Positions 6,967 to 15,096 of a stretch of DNA of 49,282 nucleotides are shown here, piece by piece. Under the pieces are notes generated by a model. That model made no database searches and was not told the origin of the DNA. It was given only the letters and a program-made list of their open reading frames with translations. The DNA lies in assembly GCA_944384415.1 (NCBI GenBank), contig CALWTF010000013.1, positions 1 to 49,282 on the forward strand. The letters are read 5' to 3'. A program made the translations under genes and the position numbers. This DNA is from an uncultured Clostridia bacterium (GTDB lineage: Bacteria; Bacillota; Clostridia; Christensenellales; UBA1242). Position 1 is the stretch's first letter; each line of letters begins with the position of its first letter.

Positions 6967-9483
6967 TTATTTACAATCAAACCAATCTTTTCCAGTGTTG
7001 ATATCAACTTCAAGCGGAACATTAAGCTTCACAACATTTTCCATAAAATGCTTAACTAAAACTGTAACTTGTTCAAGTTCATCTTTTGGAACATCAAAAA
7101 TCAATTCATCGTGAATTTGTAAAATCATTTTGGTTTTTAAATTTAATTTTTCTAATTGTTCAAAAATTTGAATCATTGCAAGTTTAACAATGTCTGATGC
7201 TGTTCCTTGAAGTGGCATATTCATTGCAGCTCGTTCACCAAACATTGCAACATTATGGTTTGTAGAATAAATTTCTTCAATGTTTCTTCTTCTTCCAAAT
7301 AATGTTGAAATATATCCTTGTTTTTTCGCTGTTTCTACAGATTTTTGCATAAATGATTTAATAGTAGGATATGTTTCAAAATACTTATCAATATAAATTT
7401 TAGCTTGTGCTGGCGATATCCCTAAATTATTTGCCAAACCATAAGGCGATATGCCATATATAATACCAAAGTTAACAGCTTTTGCTGCTCTTCTTTGTGC
7501 AGAAGTTACTTCATTAAAAGGAACACCAAAAATTTGACTTGCCGTTGTTCTGTGAATATCGGCATTTTCGTGATAAGCTTTTAATAGATTTATATCTTTG
7601 CTATAATGTGCTAACAAACGCAATTCAATTTGAGAATAATCAGCAGATAATAAAACATTACCTGAATTATCTGGAACAAACATTTTTCTTAATTCTTTTC
7701 CTTCTTCTGTTCTTACTGGAATATTTTGTAAATTTGGTTCATAACTTGAAAGTCTTCCAGTAACAGTAAGCGTTTGAGTAAATGTTGTATGAATTTTTCC
7801 ATCTTTTTTAATATAAGGTTTAATGCCTTCAACATAAGTACTGTTTAATTTAGCAAAGGTTCTATATTTTAAAATTTCATCAACAATTGGGTTCGTTTTA
7901 GCTAAAGCCTCCAACTTATCAACCGCTGTTGATTGTTTTTTGTTACCAACTGTAGATAATCCTAATTTATTAAAAAGCACATCTGCAAGCTGTTTAGATG
8001 AATTAACATTAAATTCACACCCAGCTAATTCATATATTTTATTTTTGCAATTATTAATTTCATTTTGATATTTTATTGATAATTCTTCTAAAACTGTTGT
8101 ATTAATTTTAATACCTGTTTTTTCCATATCAAACAACACATACTCCAAAGGTAACTCAATGTTAAAATACAAATCAGTTAAATTTTTTTCAAATAATTGC
8201 TTTGATGTTATATTCCAAGCTTCTAACAAGTTACAAGCGCACACATCTTCTAATTGCAAAAATTTTAAAAGTTTATCTAGTTCTTCATTTTTTACATTAT
8301 TATTTAAAAGATAAACACCCAAGCTAACATCAAAAATTTTCCCATTCAATTTAATATTATAATTATCTAGTTCGTGTAAAAGTGGCTTTAACATATGCAC
8401 CACTTTTATAATATTTTCGTTTTCAAAAATTTCAACAAAGTTTTTAATATCAAAATTTTCAAATACCCAATTAGTTTGATTATCGAAAGCCAATTCGTAA
8501 CCCGCTTCGGTTTTTAAAAAAGCAATTTTATCATTACCGCTTTTTTTAAAATTTTGCAAAAAAAGTTCAACATTATTTAATTTTTTCTCAATAAAAACCT
8601 GTTTTTTTTGACTTTTTTCAATATTTGCGTTGTTAAATAAATCAGTTCTTTTTAGCAAACTAGCAAACTCATATTTTTCAAAGCATTTTTTAACATCTTC
8701 ATTAAAAGGATTATTTAACAAACAATCTTCTTGTTCACATTGAATATCAGCATCTAAAATTATTGTTGCTAACTTTAAACTTAAAAAAGCCATATCTTTA
8801 TCAGCTAACAGTTTATCTTTTAATTTTCCATTTATTTCATCTATATTTTTATAAACATTTTCAACTGTTCCATATTTTTCAATTAAACTTAAAGCAGTTT
8901 TTTGACCAACCCCAGTTACACCTGGAATATTATCACTTGTATCACCCATTAAACCTTTAAGTTCAATAACCTGATTTGGGGTAAGATGCATTTCTTCTTT
9001 TAATTGTCTTTCATTTAAACTTACAACATCAGTTATTCCGTGTTTTGTTAACCAAACTTCAGTTTTATTATCAATTAATTGCAAACAATCTCTATCACCT
9101 GTTAAAATTACACAAGGTAATGTAAATCGTTTACTTAATGTGCCTATAATATCATCAGCCTCTATTCCCAATTTTTCCACAATTTTTATGTTCATTTTTG
9201 TTAACAAATCTTTAAGCACTGGCAACTGACTTGCTAATTCTTCTGGCATACCTTTTCTTGTACCTTTATAATCAGAATATAAATCGTTTCTAAAAGTTTT
9301 TTTACCAGCATCAAAAGCCACCACCAAATGTGTTGGTTTATTTTCTGTTATCAACTTTGTTAATATGTTTACAAAACCATAAACAGCATTATAAATTTTC
9401 CCATCACTTGCAATCAAAGGTGGCAAAGCAAAATATGCACGATTTATCAAACTGTTTCCATCAACAATAACAACTTTATTCAA
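6967..9483 (-). CDS. polA: DNA polymerase I (proofreading domain degenerate)
   Basis: The 838-residue protein is Pol I, which fills gaps and removes RNA primers. Residues 1-265 form the 5'-3' exonuclease/FEN domain, with acidic motifs such as VVAFDAGKKTFR, GIEADDIIG, TGDRDCLQL and GDTSDNIPGV. Residues about 300-450 correspond to the 3'-5' exonuclease fold, but the first DxE motif is absent (AFLKTEAGY in its place), so proofreading is probably lost, as in Bacillus Pol I. The polymerase domain has motif A (ADYSQIELR, near 612), motif B (RRAAKAVNFGIIYG, near 663) and motif C (QIHDELIFD, near 787). The start is TTG at 9483 with AGGCAGG 7 nt upstream. Its promoter is divergent from that of the next gene. 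Confidence 0.95.
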   Translation of the reverse strand: MNKVVIVDGNSLINRAYFALPPLIASDGKIYNAVYGFVNILTKLITENKPTHLVVAFDAGKKTFRNDLYSDYKGTRKGMPEELASQLPVLKDLLTKMNIKIVEKLGIEADDIIGTLSKRFTLPCVILTGDRDCLQLIDNKTEVWLTKHGITDVVSLNERQLKEEMHLTPNQVIELKGLMGDTSDNIPGVTGVGQKTALSLIEKYGTVENVYKNIDEINGKLKDKLLADKDMAFLSLKLATIILDADIQCEQEDCLLNNPFNEDVKKCFEKYEFASLLKRTDLFNNANIEKSQKKQVFIEKKLNNVELFLQNFKKSGNDKIAFLKTEAGYELAFDNQTNWVFENFDIKNFVEIFENENIIKVVHMLKPLLHELDNYNIKLNGKIFDVSLGVYLLNNNVKNEELDKLLKFLQLEDVCACNLLEAWNITSKQLFEKNLTDLYFNIELPLEYVLFDMEKTGIKINTTVLEELSIKYQNEINNCKNKIYELAGCEFNVNSSKQLADVLFNKLGLSTVGNKKQSTAVDKLEALAKTNPIVDEILKYRTFAKLNSTYVEGIKPYIKKDGKIHTTFTQTLTVTGRLSSYEPNLQNIPVRTEEGKELRKMFVPDNSGNVLLSADYSQIELRLLAHYSKDINLLKAYHENADIHRTTASQIFGVPFNEVTSAQRRAAKAVNFGIIYGISPYGLANNLGISPAQAKIYIDKYFETYPTIKSFMQKSVETAKKQGYISTLFGRRRNIEEIYSTNHNVAMFGERAAMNMPLQGTASDIVKLAMIQIFEQLEKLNLKTKMILQIHDELIFDVPKDELEQVTVLVKHFMENVVKLNVPLEVDINTGKDWFDCK

Positions 9484-9517
9484 AATAATACCTGCCTTTT
9501 TTATATTTAGTGTTATA

Positions 9518-9546
9518 ATTATAACCTAAATGGAAATGATTTACAA
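9518..9546 (-). promoter_or_regulatory. polA promoter
   Basis: On the minus strand, TTGTAA (9546-9541), a 17 nt spacer and TATAAT (9523-9518). The leader is about 28 nt. Confidence 0.7.
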
Positions 9547-9566
9547 CAAAACTACACTTAATTGTT

Positions 9567-9594
9567 TTGCATTTTAAAAAGTTTATGTTACAAT
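9567..9594 (+). promoter_or_regulatory. Promoter of the DapB-like dehydrogenase
   Basis: TTGCAT (9567-9572), a 16 nt spacer and TACAAT (9589-9594), followed by AAAGGAG and the ATG at 9623. Confidence 0.7.
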
Positions 9595-9622
9595 ATTATT
9601 ATTCTAAAATAAAGGAGTTTTT

Positions 9623-10681
9623 ATGGCTAAATTTAAAGTAGTTCAATACGGATGTGGAAAAATGGCAAAATATACTATTAGGTATGTTTTGGAAAAAGGA
9701 AGTGAAATTGTTGGAGCATTTGATATAGATGCAAACAAATTTGGTACTGATGCTGGCGAATATGCTGGTTGCAACAAAATTGGTGTAAAAATTGAAGATG
9801 CAAAAAATGTTAAAGCTCGCTTGACTGAAATTAAACCAGATATTGTTATTGTAACAACAATGAGTTTAATTAGTGACCTTGAAGAAATTTTATTAACTTG
9901 TGCTGAATTAGGAATTAATGCTATTACAACTTGTGAAGAAGCATTTTATGCTCAAAACTCTAACCCTAATTTAGTTAAAAGAATTGATGAATTAGCTAAG
10001 AAAAACAATTGTACAATTTGTGGAAGTGGATATCAAGATGTTTTCTGGGGTAATCTTATTACAACATTAGCAGGTGCAACACAAACAATAAAACGAATTC
10101 GTGGTAAAACAAGTTATAATGTTGAAGACTATGGAATTGCACTTGCACAAGTTCACGGTTCAGGTTTAACTGCTGAAGAATTTGAACAACAAATAGCCGC
10201 TGCAGATAATATAAGTGATGAAGAACGCAATAAATTAATTGAATCTGGAAAATACACACCAAGTTATATGTGGAATACAAATGGTTGGTTAGCAAGTCAG
10301 CTTGGCTTAACTGTTGTTTCTCAAACACAAAAATGTGTACCTCAGTTTTATGATAAAGAATTACATTCTTCAACATTAAATATGACAATCCCTGTTGGAA
10401 AAGCAACTGGAATGAGCGCTGTTGTTACAACTCAAACTGCAGAAGGTATTGAAATTATCAGTGAATGTATTGGAAAAGTTTATGCACCTGAAGAGTTCGA
10501 TAGCAATCAATGGACTATCGAAGGTGAACCAGACACAACAGTTATAATAAACAGACCAGCTACTGTTGAATTAACTTGTGCAACAATAGTTAATCGTATC
10601 CCTGATGTTGTTAATTCACCTTCAGGATATTACACAACAGAAAAAATGCCAAGAGCTACTTATAAAGTTAAATCACTTTAA
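9623..10681 (+). CDS. DapB-N-domain NAD(P)-dependent dehydrogenase, 2,4-diaminopentanoate dehydrogenase-like
   Basis: This 352-residue enzyme has a Rossmann domain with the dinucleotide loop QYGCGKMAKYT (8-18), followed by the DapB-type order: FDIDANKFG after strand 2, PDIVIVTTMS, then NAITTCEEAFYA. The C-terminal half (about 135-352) matches the long catalytic domain of 2,4-diaminopentanoate dehydrogenases of ornithine-fermenting Clostridia and their uncharacterised relatives, not the shorter dihydrodipicolinate reductases. It would oxidatively deaminate a diamino acid using NAD(P)+. No other ornithine-fermentation genes are adjacent, so the substrate is inferred from family resemblance only. 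AAAGGAG precedes the ATG at good spacing, and a terminator follows. Confidence 0.65.
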   Translation: MAKFKVVQYGCGKMAKYTIRYVLEKGSEIVGAFDIDANKFGTDAGEYAGCNKIGVKIEDAKNVKARLTEIKPDIVIVTTMSLISDLEEILLTCAELGINAITTCEEAFYAQNSNPNLVKRIDELAKKNNCTICGSGYQDVFWGNLITTLAGATQTIKRIRGKTSYNVEDYGIALAQVHGSGLTAEEFEQQIAAADNISDEERNKLIESGKYTPSYMWNTNGWLASQLGLTVVSQTQKCVPQFYDKELHSSTLNMTIPVGKATGMSAVVTTQTAEGIEIISECIGKVYAPEEFDSNQWTIEGEPDTTVIINRPATVELTCATIVNRIPDVVNSPSGYYTTEKMPRATYKVKSL

Positions 10682-10751
10682 TAAAAAAATAAAAAGTGCA
10701 ATATTAGTCAAGAAATTTTGAAACTAGCGGTATTTTTAGAATTGGAGAAAG

Positions 10752-10807
10752 AAAAGAGTATAAATTAAGTTTTACCTTAAAATATACTCTTTTTTTGTTG
10801 TATAACA
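10752..10807 (+). terminator. Terminator after the dehydrogenase gene
   Basis: AAAAGAGTATA (10752-10762) pairs with TATACTCTTTT (10793-10803); the T run continues to 10807. The loop is long (about 30 nt). Confidence 0.8.
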
Positions 10808-11118
10808 AAATATGTGACATAGATTTTATATATATATATATATTCTTGTTTTCTGCCTTTGAAAGTGCCTTGGTGGTGTGGGTTTCGGTGATTAGTTTTT
10901 TGGATGTTTGCTCGGTTGTATGTGGTTGGTTTATGGAATTGTCAAGATAAATATCAATTTTGTTATCATATAGAATTTAACAACTTTTTTATAATTTGCA
11001 TTTTTTATTTATAAGTCTATGTAAATAAGTGCTTTATATATGATAGTAATATAAAATAGTTCAGTTTGATTGATTTTGTAAATTTTTTTATAATAACTGT
11101 TTTTTAACTTTACTAAAT
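10808..11118. other. Gene-poor stretch with a TA microsatellite and a G/T-rich island
   Basis: A (TA)n tract lies near 10829-10842. From about 10845 to 10945 the plus strand becomes unusually rich in G and T, unlike the surrounding A/T runs. Read on the minus strand this island is an open frame with Thr/Lys/Glu-rich sequence (for example TTKALSKAENKN) using ACC, GAG and CAC codons that are rare elsewhere here. There is no start codon with ribosome-binding site, so it may be a fragment of a foreign gene or an RNA element. The rest is AT-rich without features. Confidence 0.4.
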
Positions 11119-11171
11119 TTATGAAAAATCAAAATGCTCTCGTATACGTCCGTCAAGTTTTTGCTTGGTCT

Positions 11172-11942
11172 TCACAAGTTTCTTGTAGTTTTTTGTTCAA
11201 GCTCGTTTAGTTTTTTGTTTGCATAATCATATTTGTATTTAAAAGTTGCATATGCACCAAATTCTCTTGATATATTTGCAATTTCATCTAGATTAATATA
11301 ATAACCGCAATCATCGTAAATTGAAGTAGAATAATAGGCTTTTCTTTTTAAATTATAATTTTTTAAATTCCCAGGGACAATATCTATATAATTGGGTATA
11401 AGATGATATTGTGCAATATCAATTTTGTCAACTTTGCCATTAGTTTTTTCATATTGTTCTACAATACAATCACGAATCAAATCTTTGCGAACTTGCGAAT
11501 TGGCTTTCATAGACGCATTTTGCAATATTGCTTCTTTATTTTCCTTTTTATGATTTTCTATTATTGCCAGCAAATTATTAATTTTACGACGGTAAGGGCG
11601 CTCTTTCATTTTTTCTTCATAAAATTCTGTTGTATAGTCTTGCTTTATTGCATTAATTTCTTCGCATGATTTTTTTATAGAATAGATATCTCCATTAATA
11701 AGGTCTTTTATTTTTGTTAAATTTTCATTAAACACACAAGGAATGCATTCCGCCTCTACTTTATCGGCATTGTAAATTATAACCCACACAATGTCTCTTA
11801 GACGTAAAAATTTATCAGTTGAAGCGTTTGCAGGTAAAGGTTGAGAAATGTAGAGGTCTGACTGGTTTTGAAGTGCTGTATACCCAAATTCTGAAGTGTG
11901 CTTTAAATTTTTGTAGTAATTTTCTTGTTCTTTATAATTCAT
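11172..11942 (-). CDS. Hypothetical protein next to an XRE regulator (3' end possibly frameshifted)
   Basis: 256 residues, no recognised family. The protein is soluble, charged and mainly helical in appearance; a Lys/Glu-rich helix covers about 105-150, and Tyr is abundant throughout. The ATG at 11942 is preceded by GGTGAG and a strong promoter (11976-12004); a longer in-frame ATG at 12038 would start upstream of that promoter and is unlikely. The frame ends at TGA 11174-11172. Just before it an A6 run (11194-11189) could have lost or gained a base: in the neighbouring frame the sequence continues as KLVKTKQKLDGRIREHFDFS to a TAA at 11119, which looks more like a natural C-terminus. The XRE gene upstream may regulate it. 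Confidence 0.65.
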   Translation of the reverse strand: MNYKEQENYYKNLKHTSEFGYTALQNQSDLYISQPLPANASTDKFLRLRDIVWVIIYNADKVEAECIPCVFNENLTKIKDLINGDIYSIKKSCEEINAIKQDYTTEFYEEKMKERPYRRKINNLLAIIENHKKENKEAILQNASMKANSQVRKDLIRDCIVEQYEKTNGKVDKIDIAQYHLIPNYIDIVPGNLKNYNLKRKAYYSTSIYDDCGYYINLDEIANISREFGAYATFKYKYDYANKKLNELEQKTTRNL

Positions 11943-11975
11943 AATCTCACCATATTTAATTCTTAATATATAAAG

Positions 11976-12004
11976 ATTATACCATGAAATATGGCATTTG
12001 TAAA
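11976..12004 (-). promoter_or_regulatory. Promoter with overlapping inverted repeat, candidate XRE operator
   Basis: On the minus strand, TTTACA (12004-11999), a 17 nt spacer and TATAAT (11981-11976). The spacer contains the inverted repeat CCAT-n5-ATGG (about 11982-11994) abutting the -10 box, a position where a repressor would block polymerase. The neighbouring XRE protein is the obvious candidate, by inference. Confidence 0.6.
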
Positions 12005-12123
12005 TACAGAAATAAAAAATAACTTTTGAACTGAACACTAAATAGCAGACACCAATAAAAAAGACTATTAATATTTGATTCTATACAAGCATTAACATAT
12101 TATACTGGTGCTTTGCACTTTTT

Positions 12124-12366
12124 TTATTCAACATCAATATTTTCTTTGGAAAATAATGGGCTATCTAAAAATTCCTGCACTGTAATATCTAAACCTTGTG
12201 CAATTAAAAACAAGGTACTTAAATTAACACTTTTGCACTTTTCATTAATTATATTATATAAAGTGGATTCACTCATTGCAATTTTTTTACAAAGTGAATA
12301 TCTTGTCATATTTTTTTCCAAAAGTAAATTACTTAATCTTAATGCAACAGCTTTTTGGATTTGCAT
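12124..12366 (-). CDS. XRE-family (Cro/C1-type) transcriptional regulator
   Basis: This 80-residue protein is essentially one helix-turn-helix domain. Residues 6-62 follow the Cro/C1 pattern: LRLSNLLLEKNMTRYSLCKKIAMSESTLYNII, with the turn around Ala-Met-Ser and a recognition helix SESTLYNIINE, then LSTLFLIAQGLDITVQEFLD, the standard closing helices. The short tail is acidic. Small proteins of this kind usually repress nearby genes. AGGTG lies 5 nt before the ATG at 12366. It is followed 181 nt later by the orphan gene at 11942, whose promoter carries an inverted repeat. Confidence 0.9.
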   Translation of the reverse strand: MQIQKAVALRLSNLLLEKNMTRYSLCKKIAMSESTLYNIINEKCKSVNLSTLFLIAQGLDITVQEFLDSPLFSKENIDVE

Positions 12367-12400
12367 ATTTCACCTACCAATTAGATAACTTTTGCTTTTG

Positions 12401-12435
12401 TAATAAAAACAAAAATCAAAATAATTTTGATTTTT
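12401..12435 (-). terminator. Terminator of the poly-Asp zinc-ribbon gene
   Basis: AAAAATCAAAA and TTTTGATTTTT (12411-12435) form the stem; on the minus strand T-rich sequence follows. It overlaps the last bases of the coding region. Confidence 0.7.
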
Positions 12436-13036
12436 ATCTTTTATCATCTTCATAATCATCATCAAAATCTTCATCTTTTTTATCATCGTCATCATCGTCA
12501 TCATCAAAGTCATCATCATCATAATTATCAAATTTATCGTCGTCATCGTCTTCATCATCGTCATCGTCGTCATCGTCGTCATCATCTTCATCATCGTCAT
12601 CATCAAAATCTTCAAATTCAAGGTCATCTTCATCAATGTTTATATCAAGGTCTAAATCACCTAAGCCACCTAATTCTTCATCATCTTCAACTTCATTTAC
12701 CATTGCACCATATTCATCTTCTGGCTTTGTTTCCACATCATCTTCATCTTCATCAGGATTCCAATCACTATAATCATCATCAAGGCCATTTAATGTTTTA
12801 TCTATTTCTCGTTCACGAGCGCAAGATGCACACATATCTTCATCATCTCGAATATAGTTGGTTTTACATATAGGACATATATCAAAATCTAACCCCATAT
12901 CATCGTCAGGATTAATTTGTTGCATTGCTGCAGCCATTTCACGCTTACATACACTGCAATATTTATCTTTTTTTAAAATAAAATTAAGTTCACATCTAGG
13001 ACAACGAATGTAACTGTTACTATCTTTATCTGCCAT
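12434..13036 (-). CDS. Double zinc-ribbon protein with a poly-aspartate tail
   Basis: 200 residues in two very different halves. The N-terminal part has two zinc ribbons of identical spacing: Cys12, Cys15, Cys27, Cys30 and Cys54, Cys57, Cys69, Cys72 (each CxxC-x11-CxxC). From about residue 85 to the end the chain is almost entirely acidic, with Asp runs of up to about 11 and only scattered Glu, Phe, Lys and Tyr. The coding DNA there is a GAT/GAC microsatellite. GGAGG sits 8 nt before the ATG at 13036, and a promoter lies at 13069-13097. Similar zinc-ribbon proteins with acidic tails occur near transcription genes in Clostridia, but no function is established that I can name. The tail might bind cations or basic proteins. 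The gene precedes the XRE gene and follows spo0A on the same strand. Confidence 0.8.
   Translation of the reverse strand: MADKDSNSYIRCPRCELNFILKKDKYCSVCKREMAAAMQQINPDDDMGLDFDICPICKTNYIRDDEDMCASCAREREIDKTLNGLDDDYSDWNPDEDEDDVETKPEDEYGAMVNEVEDDEELGGLGDLDLDINIDEDDLEFEDFDDDDDEDDDDDDDDDDDEDDDDDKFDNYDDDDFDDDDDDDDKKDEDFDDDYEDDKR
12440..12610. repeat. Trinucleotide microsatellite (ATC/GTC on plus, GAT/GAC on minus)
   Basis: Near-continuous TCA/TCG trinucleotides on the plus strand encode the Asp runs of the overlapping gene. Third positions alternate between T and C, so the tract is imperfect. Such tracts can gain or lose whole codons without breaking the frame. Confidence 0.9.
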
Positions 13037-13068
13037 TGAAGCAATCCTCCATATAAAGGTTTTGCTTT

Positions 13069-13097
13069 ATTATAGTGTTTTATTATAAAAAAGTCCA
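13069..13097 (-). promoter_or_regulatory. Promoter of the zinc-ribbon gene
   Basis: On the minus strand, TGGACT (13097-13092), a 17 nt spacer and TATAAT (13074-13069). Confidence 0.6.
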
Positions 13098-13138
13098 CTA
13101 AAAAACACAGTTTTTTTTAATTTTAAAAATATTTTTAT

Positions 13139-13936
13139 TTAGCAACCTTCAACCAACATTTTATCGGCTAACAAAGCTATAAATTCACCATTAGTTGGTT
13201 TTTCGTTAGTTCCATAAACTTGTAAACCAAATACTGAATTAATATTTTCAATTTTCCCTCTATTCCAAGCAACTTCAATTGCGTGACGAATTGCCCGTTC
13301 AACCTTACTTGCACTAGTTCCAAAACGAGTTGCAATATTAGGGTATAATTTTTTTGTTATACTGTTTATAATTTCTGGTTCATCAATTGCCATTTTTATA
13401 GCTTCACGAAGAAATTGATATCCTTTTATATGAGCTGGTATACCAACTGTTATAAATATGTTTGAAAGTCTTTCATCCATATTCCTTTGTTTTTGTCTGG
13501 CTTCATTGTTATATTGAGCAATTACCATATCAACACGATTTTGTTCCGCATTATAAACCAAATTGCTTCTGGAAGCTTGTTCTAAAATAACACGGTCCAA
13601 GTCATTTACATTAAGTGGCTTAACCATAAAATAGCTAGCACCTAATTGCATTGCTTTGTGCACAAAATTTGAACTAGATAATGCAGTTGTAACAATTATT
13701 TTAGGTACGCTATCAAGTTTTGTAATATCTTCTAAAACAGCATAACCATCTCTATTTGGCAGAACTAAATCTAACAAAACAATTTCTGGCTTGTGCTGAA
13801 TAACTGCTTCAACTGCTTTTGCGCCATCATTAACTTCGGCAAGCAATTCAAACTGTGGGTGATTTACAAAATGTTCCGACGCAAATTTTTTCATTTGCAC
13901 ACTATCATCAATAATCAAAATTTTTATTTTGTCCAT
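13139..13936 (-). CDS. spo0A: Spo0A, master regulator of sporulation
   Basis: The 265-residue protein has the exact Spo0A layout. Residues 1-120 are a receiver domain with acidic pocket Asp10-Asp11, phospho-acceptor Asp56 (VLLDLVLPNRDGY), Thr84 and Lys106 (VKPLN). Residues about 155-265 form the Spo0A-specific DNA-binding domain, with TSASKVERAIRHAIEVAW (207-224) as the recognition helix that contacts 0A boxes, and the typical ending PTNGEFIALLADKML. Phosphorylated Spo0A dimerises and controls entry into sporulation and other stationary-phase genes. AAGGAG precedes the ATG at 13936. A SigA-type promoter and a perfect 0A box lie upstream, suggesting autoregulation. Its presence marks the genome as Firmicute. 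Confidence 0.97.
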   Translation of the reverse strand: MDKIKILIIDDSVQMKKFASEHFVNHPQFELLAEVNDGAKAVEAVIQHKPEIVLLDLVLPNRDGYAVLEDITKLDSVPKIIVTTALSSSNFVHKAMQLGASYFMVKPLNVNDLDRVILEQASRSNLVYNAEQNRVDMVIAQYNNEARQKQRNMDERLSNIFITVGIPAHIKGYQFLREAIKMAIDEPEIINSITKKLYPNIATRFGTSASKVERAIRHAIEVAWNRGKIENINSVFGLQVYGTNEKPTNGEFIALLADKMLVEGC

Positions 13937-13979
13937 AATTAACTCCTTTTTCTACTCCGCCAAAGAGGCTGATAATCCA

Positions 13980-14007
13980 AGAATAGCACAAAGTTAATAC
14001 ATTTCAA
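13980..14007 (-). promoter_or_regulatory. spo0A promoter
   Basis: On the minus strand, TTGAAA (14007-14002), a 16 nt spacer and TATTCT (13985-13980), about 45 nt before the start codon. Confidence 0.55.
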
Positions 14008-14068
14008 ATGCGAATTTTATATAGAAATTATGCTATTTTGATGAAATTTTTACCGAATACACGAATAG

Positions 14069-14075
14069 TGTCGAA
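14069..14075 (+). promoter_or_regulatory. Candidate Spo0A-binding site (0A box) upstream of spo0A
   Basis: TGTCGAA is a perfect match to the 0A-box consensus TGNCGAA. It lies about 100 nt upstream of the predicted spo0A transcription start, so it may mediate autoregulation. Confidence 0.5.
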
Positions 14076-14084
14076 AGAAAACAA

Positions 14085-14116
14085 CAAAAGAAAAAACCCC
14101 ACAAACTGTGGAGTTT
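14085..14116 (-). terminator. Terminator of the CvpA-family gene
   Basis: On the minus strand AAACTCCACA pairs with TGTGGGGTTT around GTT (one mismatch), followed by a T run. It ends transcription before the spo0A promoter. Confidence 0.8.
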
Positions 14117-14143
14117 TATTATTTAATTTGTATTCTTTTGATA

Positions 14144-14815
14144 CTAACCAAAGAAGAATGGTAATAAAGTGTTCTCAACAATATCTCTTGTCCAATTATA
14201 AAAAGATTGACATATAGGGTTCATCTCAATATAGTATTCAATTGAACCACCTACTGAAGGTAATAATGTTGAAACGATATATATAATACCGAAACATACG
14301 AACAACATAACAGCACCTTTAACAGCGCCTAATAAAAAACCAAGAACACGGTCAAGACCATCAACTGCTTTGTTTTGAGTAATAACATCAAACAATCTAC
14401 TAAGCAAGTAAAGAATAAATCGAATAAGGAAGTAAAGCACAACAACACAAATTGCAATAGTTATAATATTTCCTAATTTATCAGCAAAATCACTTGCAAA
14501 CTCTATTGATGTTGTGTCTGGATTTGTTGCCATATAATCGGCACCCATCAACACATTAACTAAACCTTGAAACGCAACAGGTATTCCGCCCTGAAATGAG
14601 TTATAAATACCACCTTCAAGCATATTACCAAAAATTGTTGAAAGCCCAAACAGTGAATCAACCAACCCCGAAACAGGTTTTGAAATCCAAATTGCTAAAA
14701 CCAAGGTAATTAAAGTGCTAAATAATGCAACTAAACTTTTTAAAAAACCCTTAGCAAGGCCAACAAGTGCAAAAATGACAAGGATAACAATAAAAAGAAT
14801 GTCAATCCAAGGCAT
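14144..14815 (-). CDS. CvpA-family membrane protein
   Basis: This 223-residue integral membrane protein matches the CvpA / colicin V production family. It opens with MPWIDILFIVILVIFALVGLAKG-type sequence, typical of the family (ID-hydrophobic-GxxKG). The first two hydrophobic helices span about 5-22 and 26-45, a third lies at 114-138 and a fourth at 160-185. The conserved VDGLDRVLGFLLGAVKG segment (149-165) precedes helix 4. A Met/Gly-rich insertion at 60-105 is probably extracytoplasmic. Proteins of this family affect envelope stress and division in several bacteria; its role here is unknown. GGAGG lies 10 nt before the ATG. Confidence 0.88.
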   Translation of the reverse strand: MPWIDILFIVILVIFALVGLAKGFLKSLVALFSTLITLVLAIWISKPVSGLVDSLFGLSTIFGNMLEGGIYNSFQGGIPVAFQGLVNVLMGADYMATNPDTTSIEFASDFADKLGNIITIAICVVVLYFLIRFILYLLSRLFDVITQNKAVDGLDRVLGFLLGAVKGAVMLFVCFGIIYIVSTLLPSVGGSIEYYIEMNPICQSFYNWTRDIVENTLLPFFFG

Positions 14816-15039
14816 AAAGTTTTTACCTCCATATTATTTGTTATAGCACATATATAAATTATGGTAACATATAATTATAAAAAAGTCATCTATTTTATAA
14901 AAAAATACAAAATTTATTATTTTACCATAATATTTAATTATCTTTAGTTTTCCCTAAATTTTAAAAACTATATCTTTTAAAAACAATTAATTTAAAATTT
15001 AAAATATTTTATAAAATAATTATTTTAATTATTATAAAA

Positions 15040-15065
15040 AAAATGGGTAGCAGTTCCCCCATTTT
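15040..15065 (-). terminator. Terminator after the flavodoxin gene and reductase remnant
   Basis: AAAATGGG (15040-15047) and CCCATTTT (15058-15065) form an 8-bp stem with a 10-nt loop and a run of eight T residues on the minus strand. Confidence 0.8.
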
Positions 15066-15096
15066 ATTTTTGTAATTATTAATATGATAGCAATTT

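Noticed and set aside
11191..11192. Programmed -1 frameshift at the A6 run
   Set aside because: The zero-frame codons across the run do not fit the X-XXY-YYZ slippery pattern and no downstream stem-loop or upstream Shine-Dalgarno stimulator is evident; a plain indel is simpler.
12427..12873. Plus-strand His-rich ORF of 148 codons
   Set aside because: It is the antisense of the poly-Asp tail (GAT/GAC read backwards gives ATC/GTC and CAT/CAC patterns). It has no ribosome-binding site, and the minus frame has zinc ribbons, promoter and terminator.
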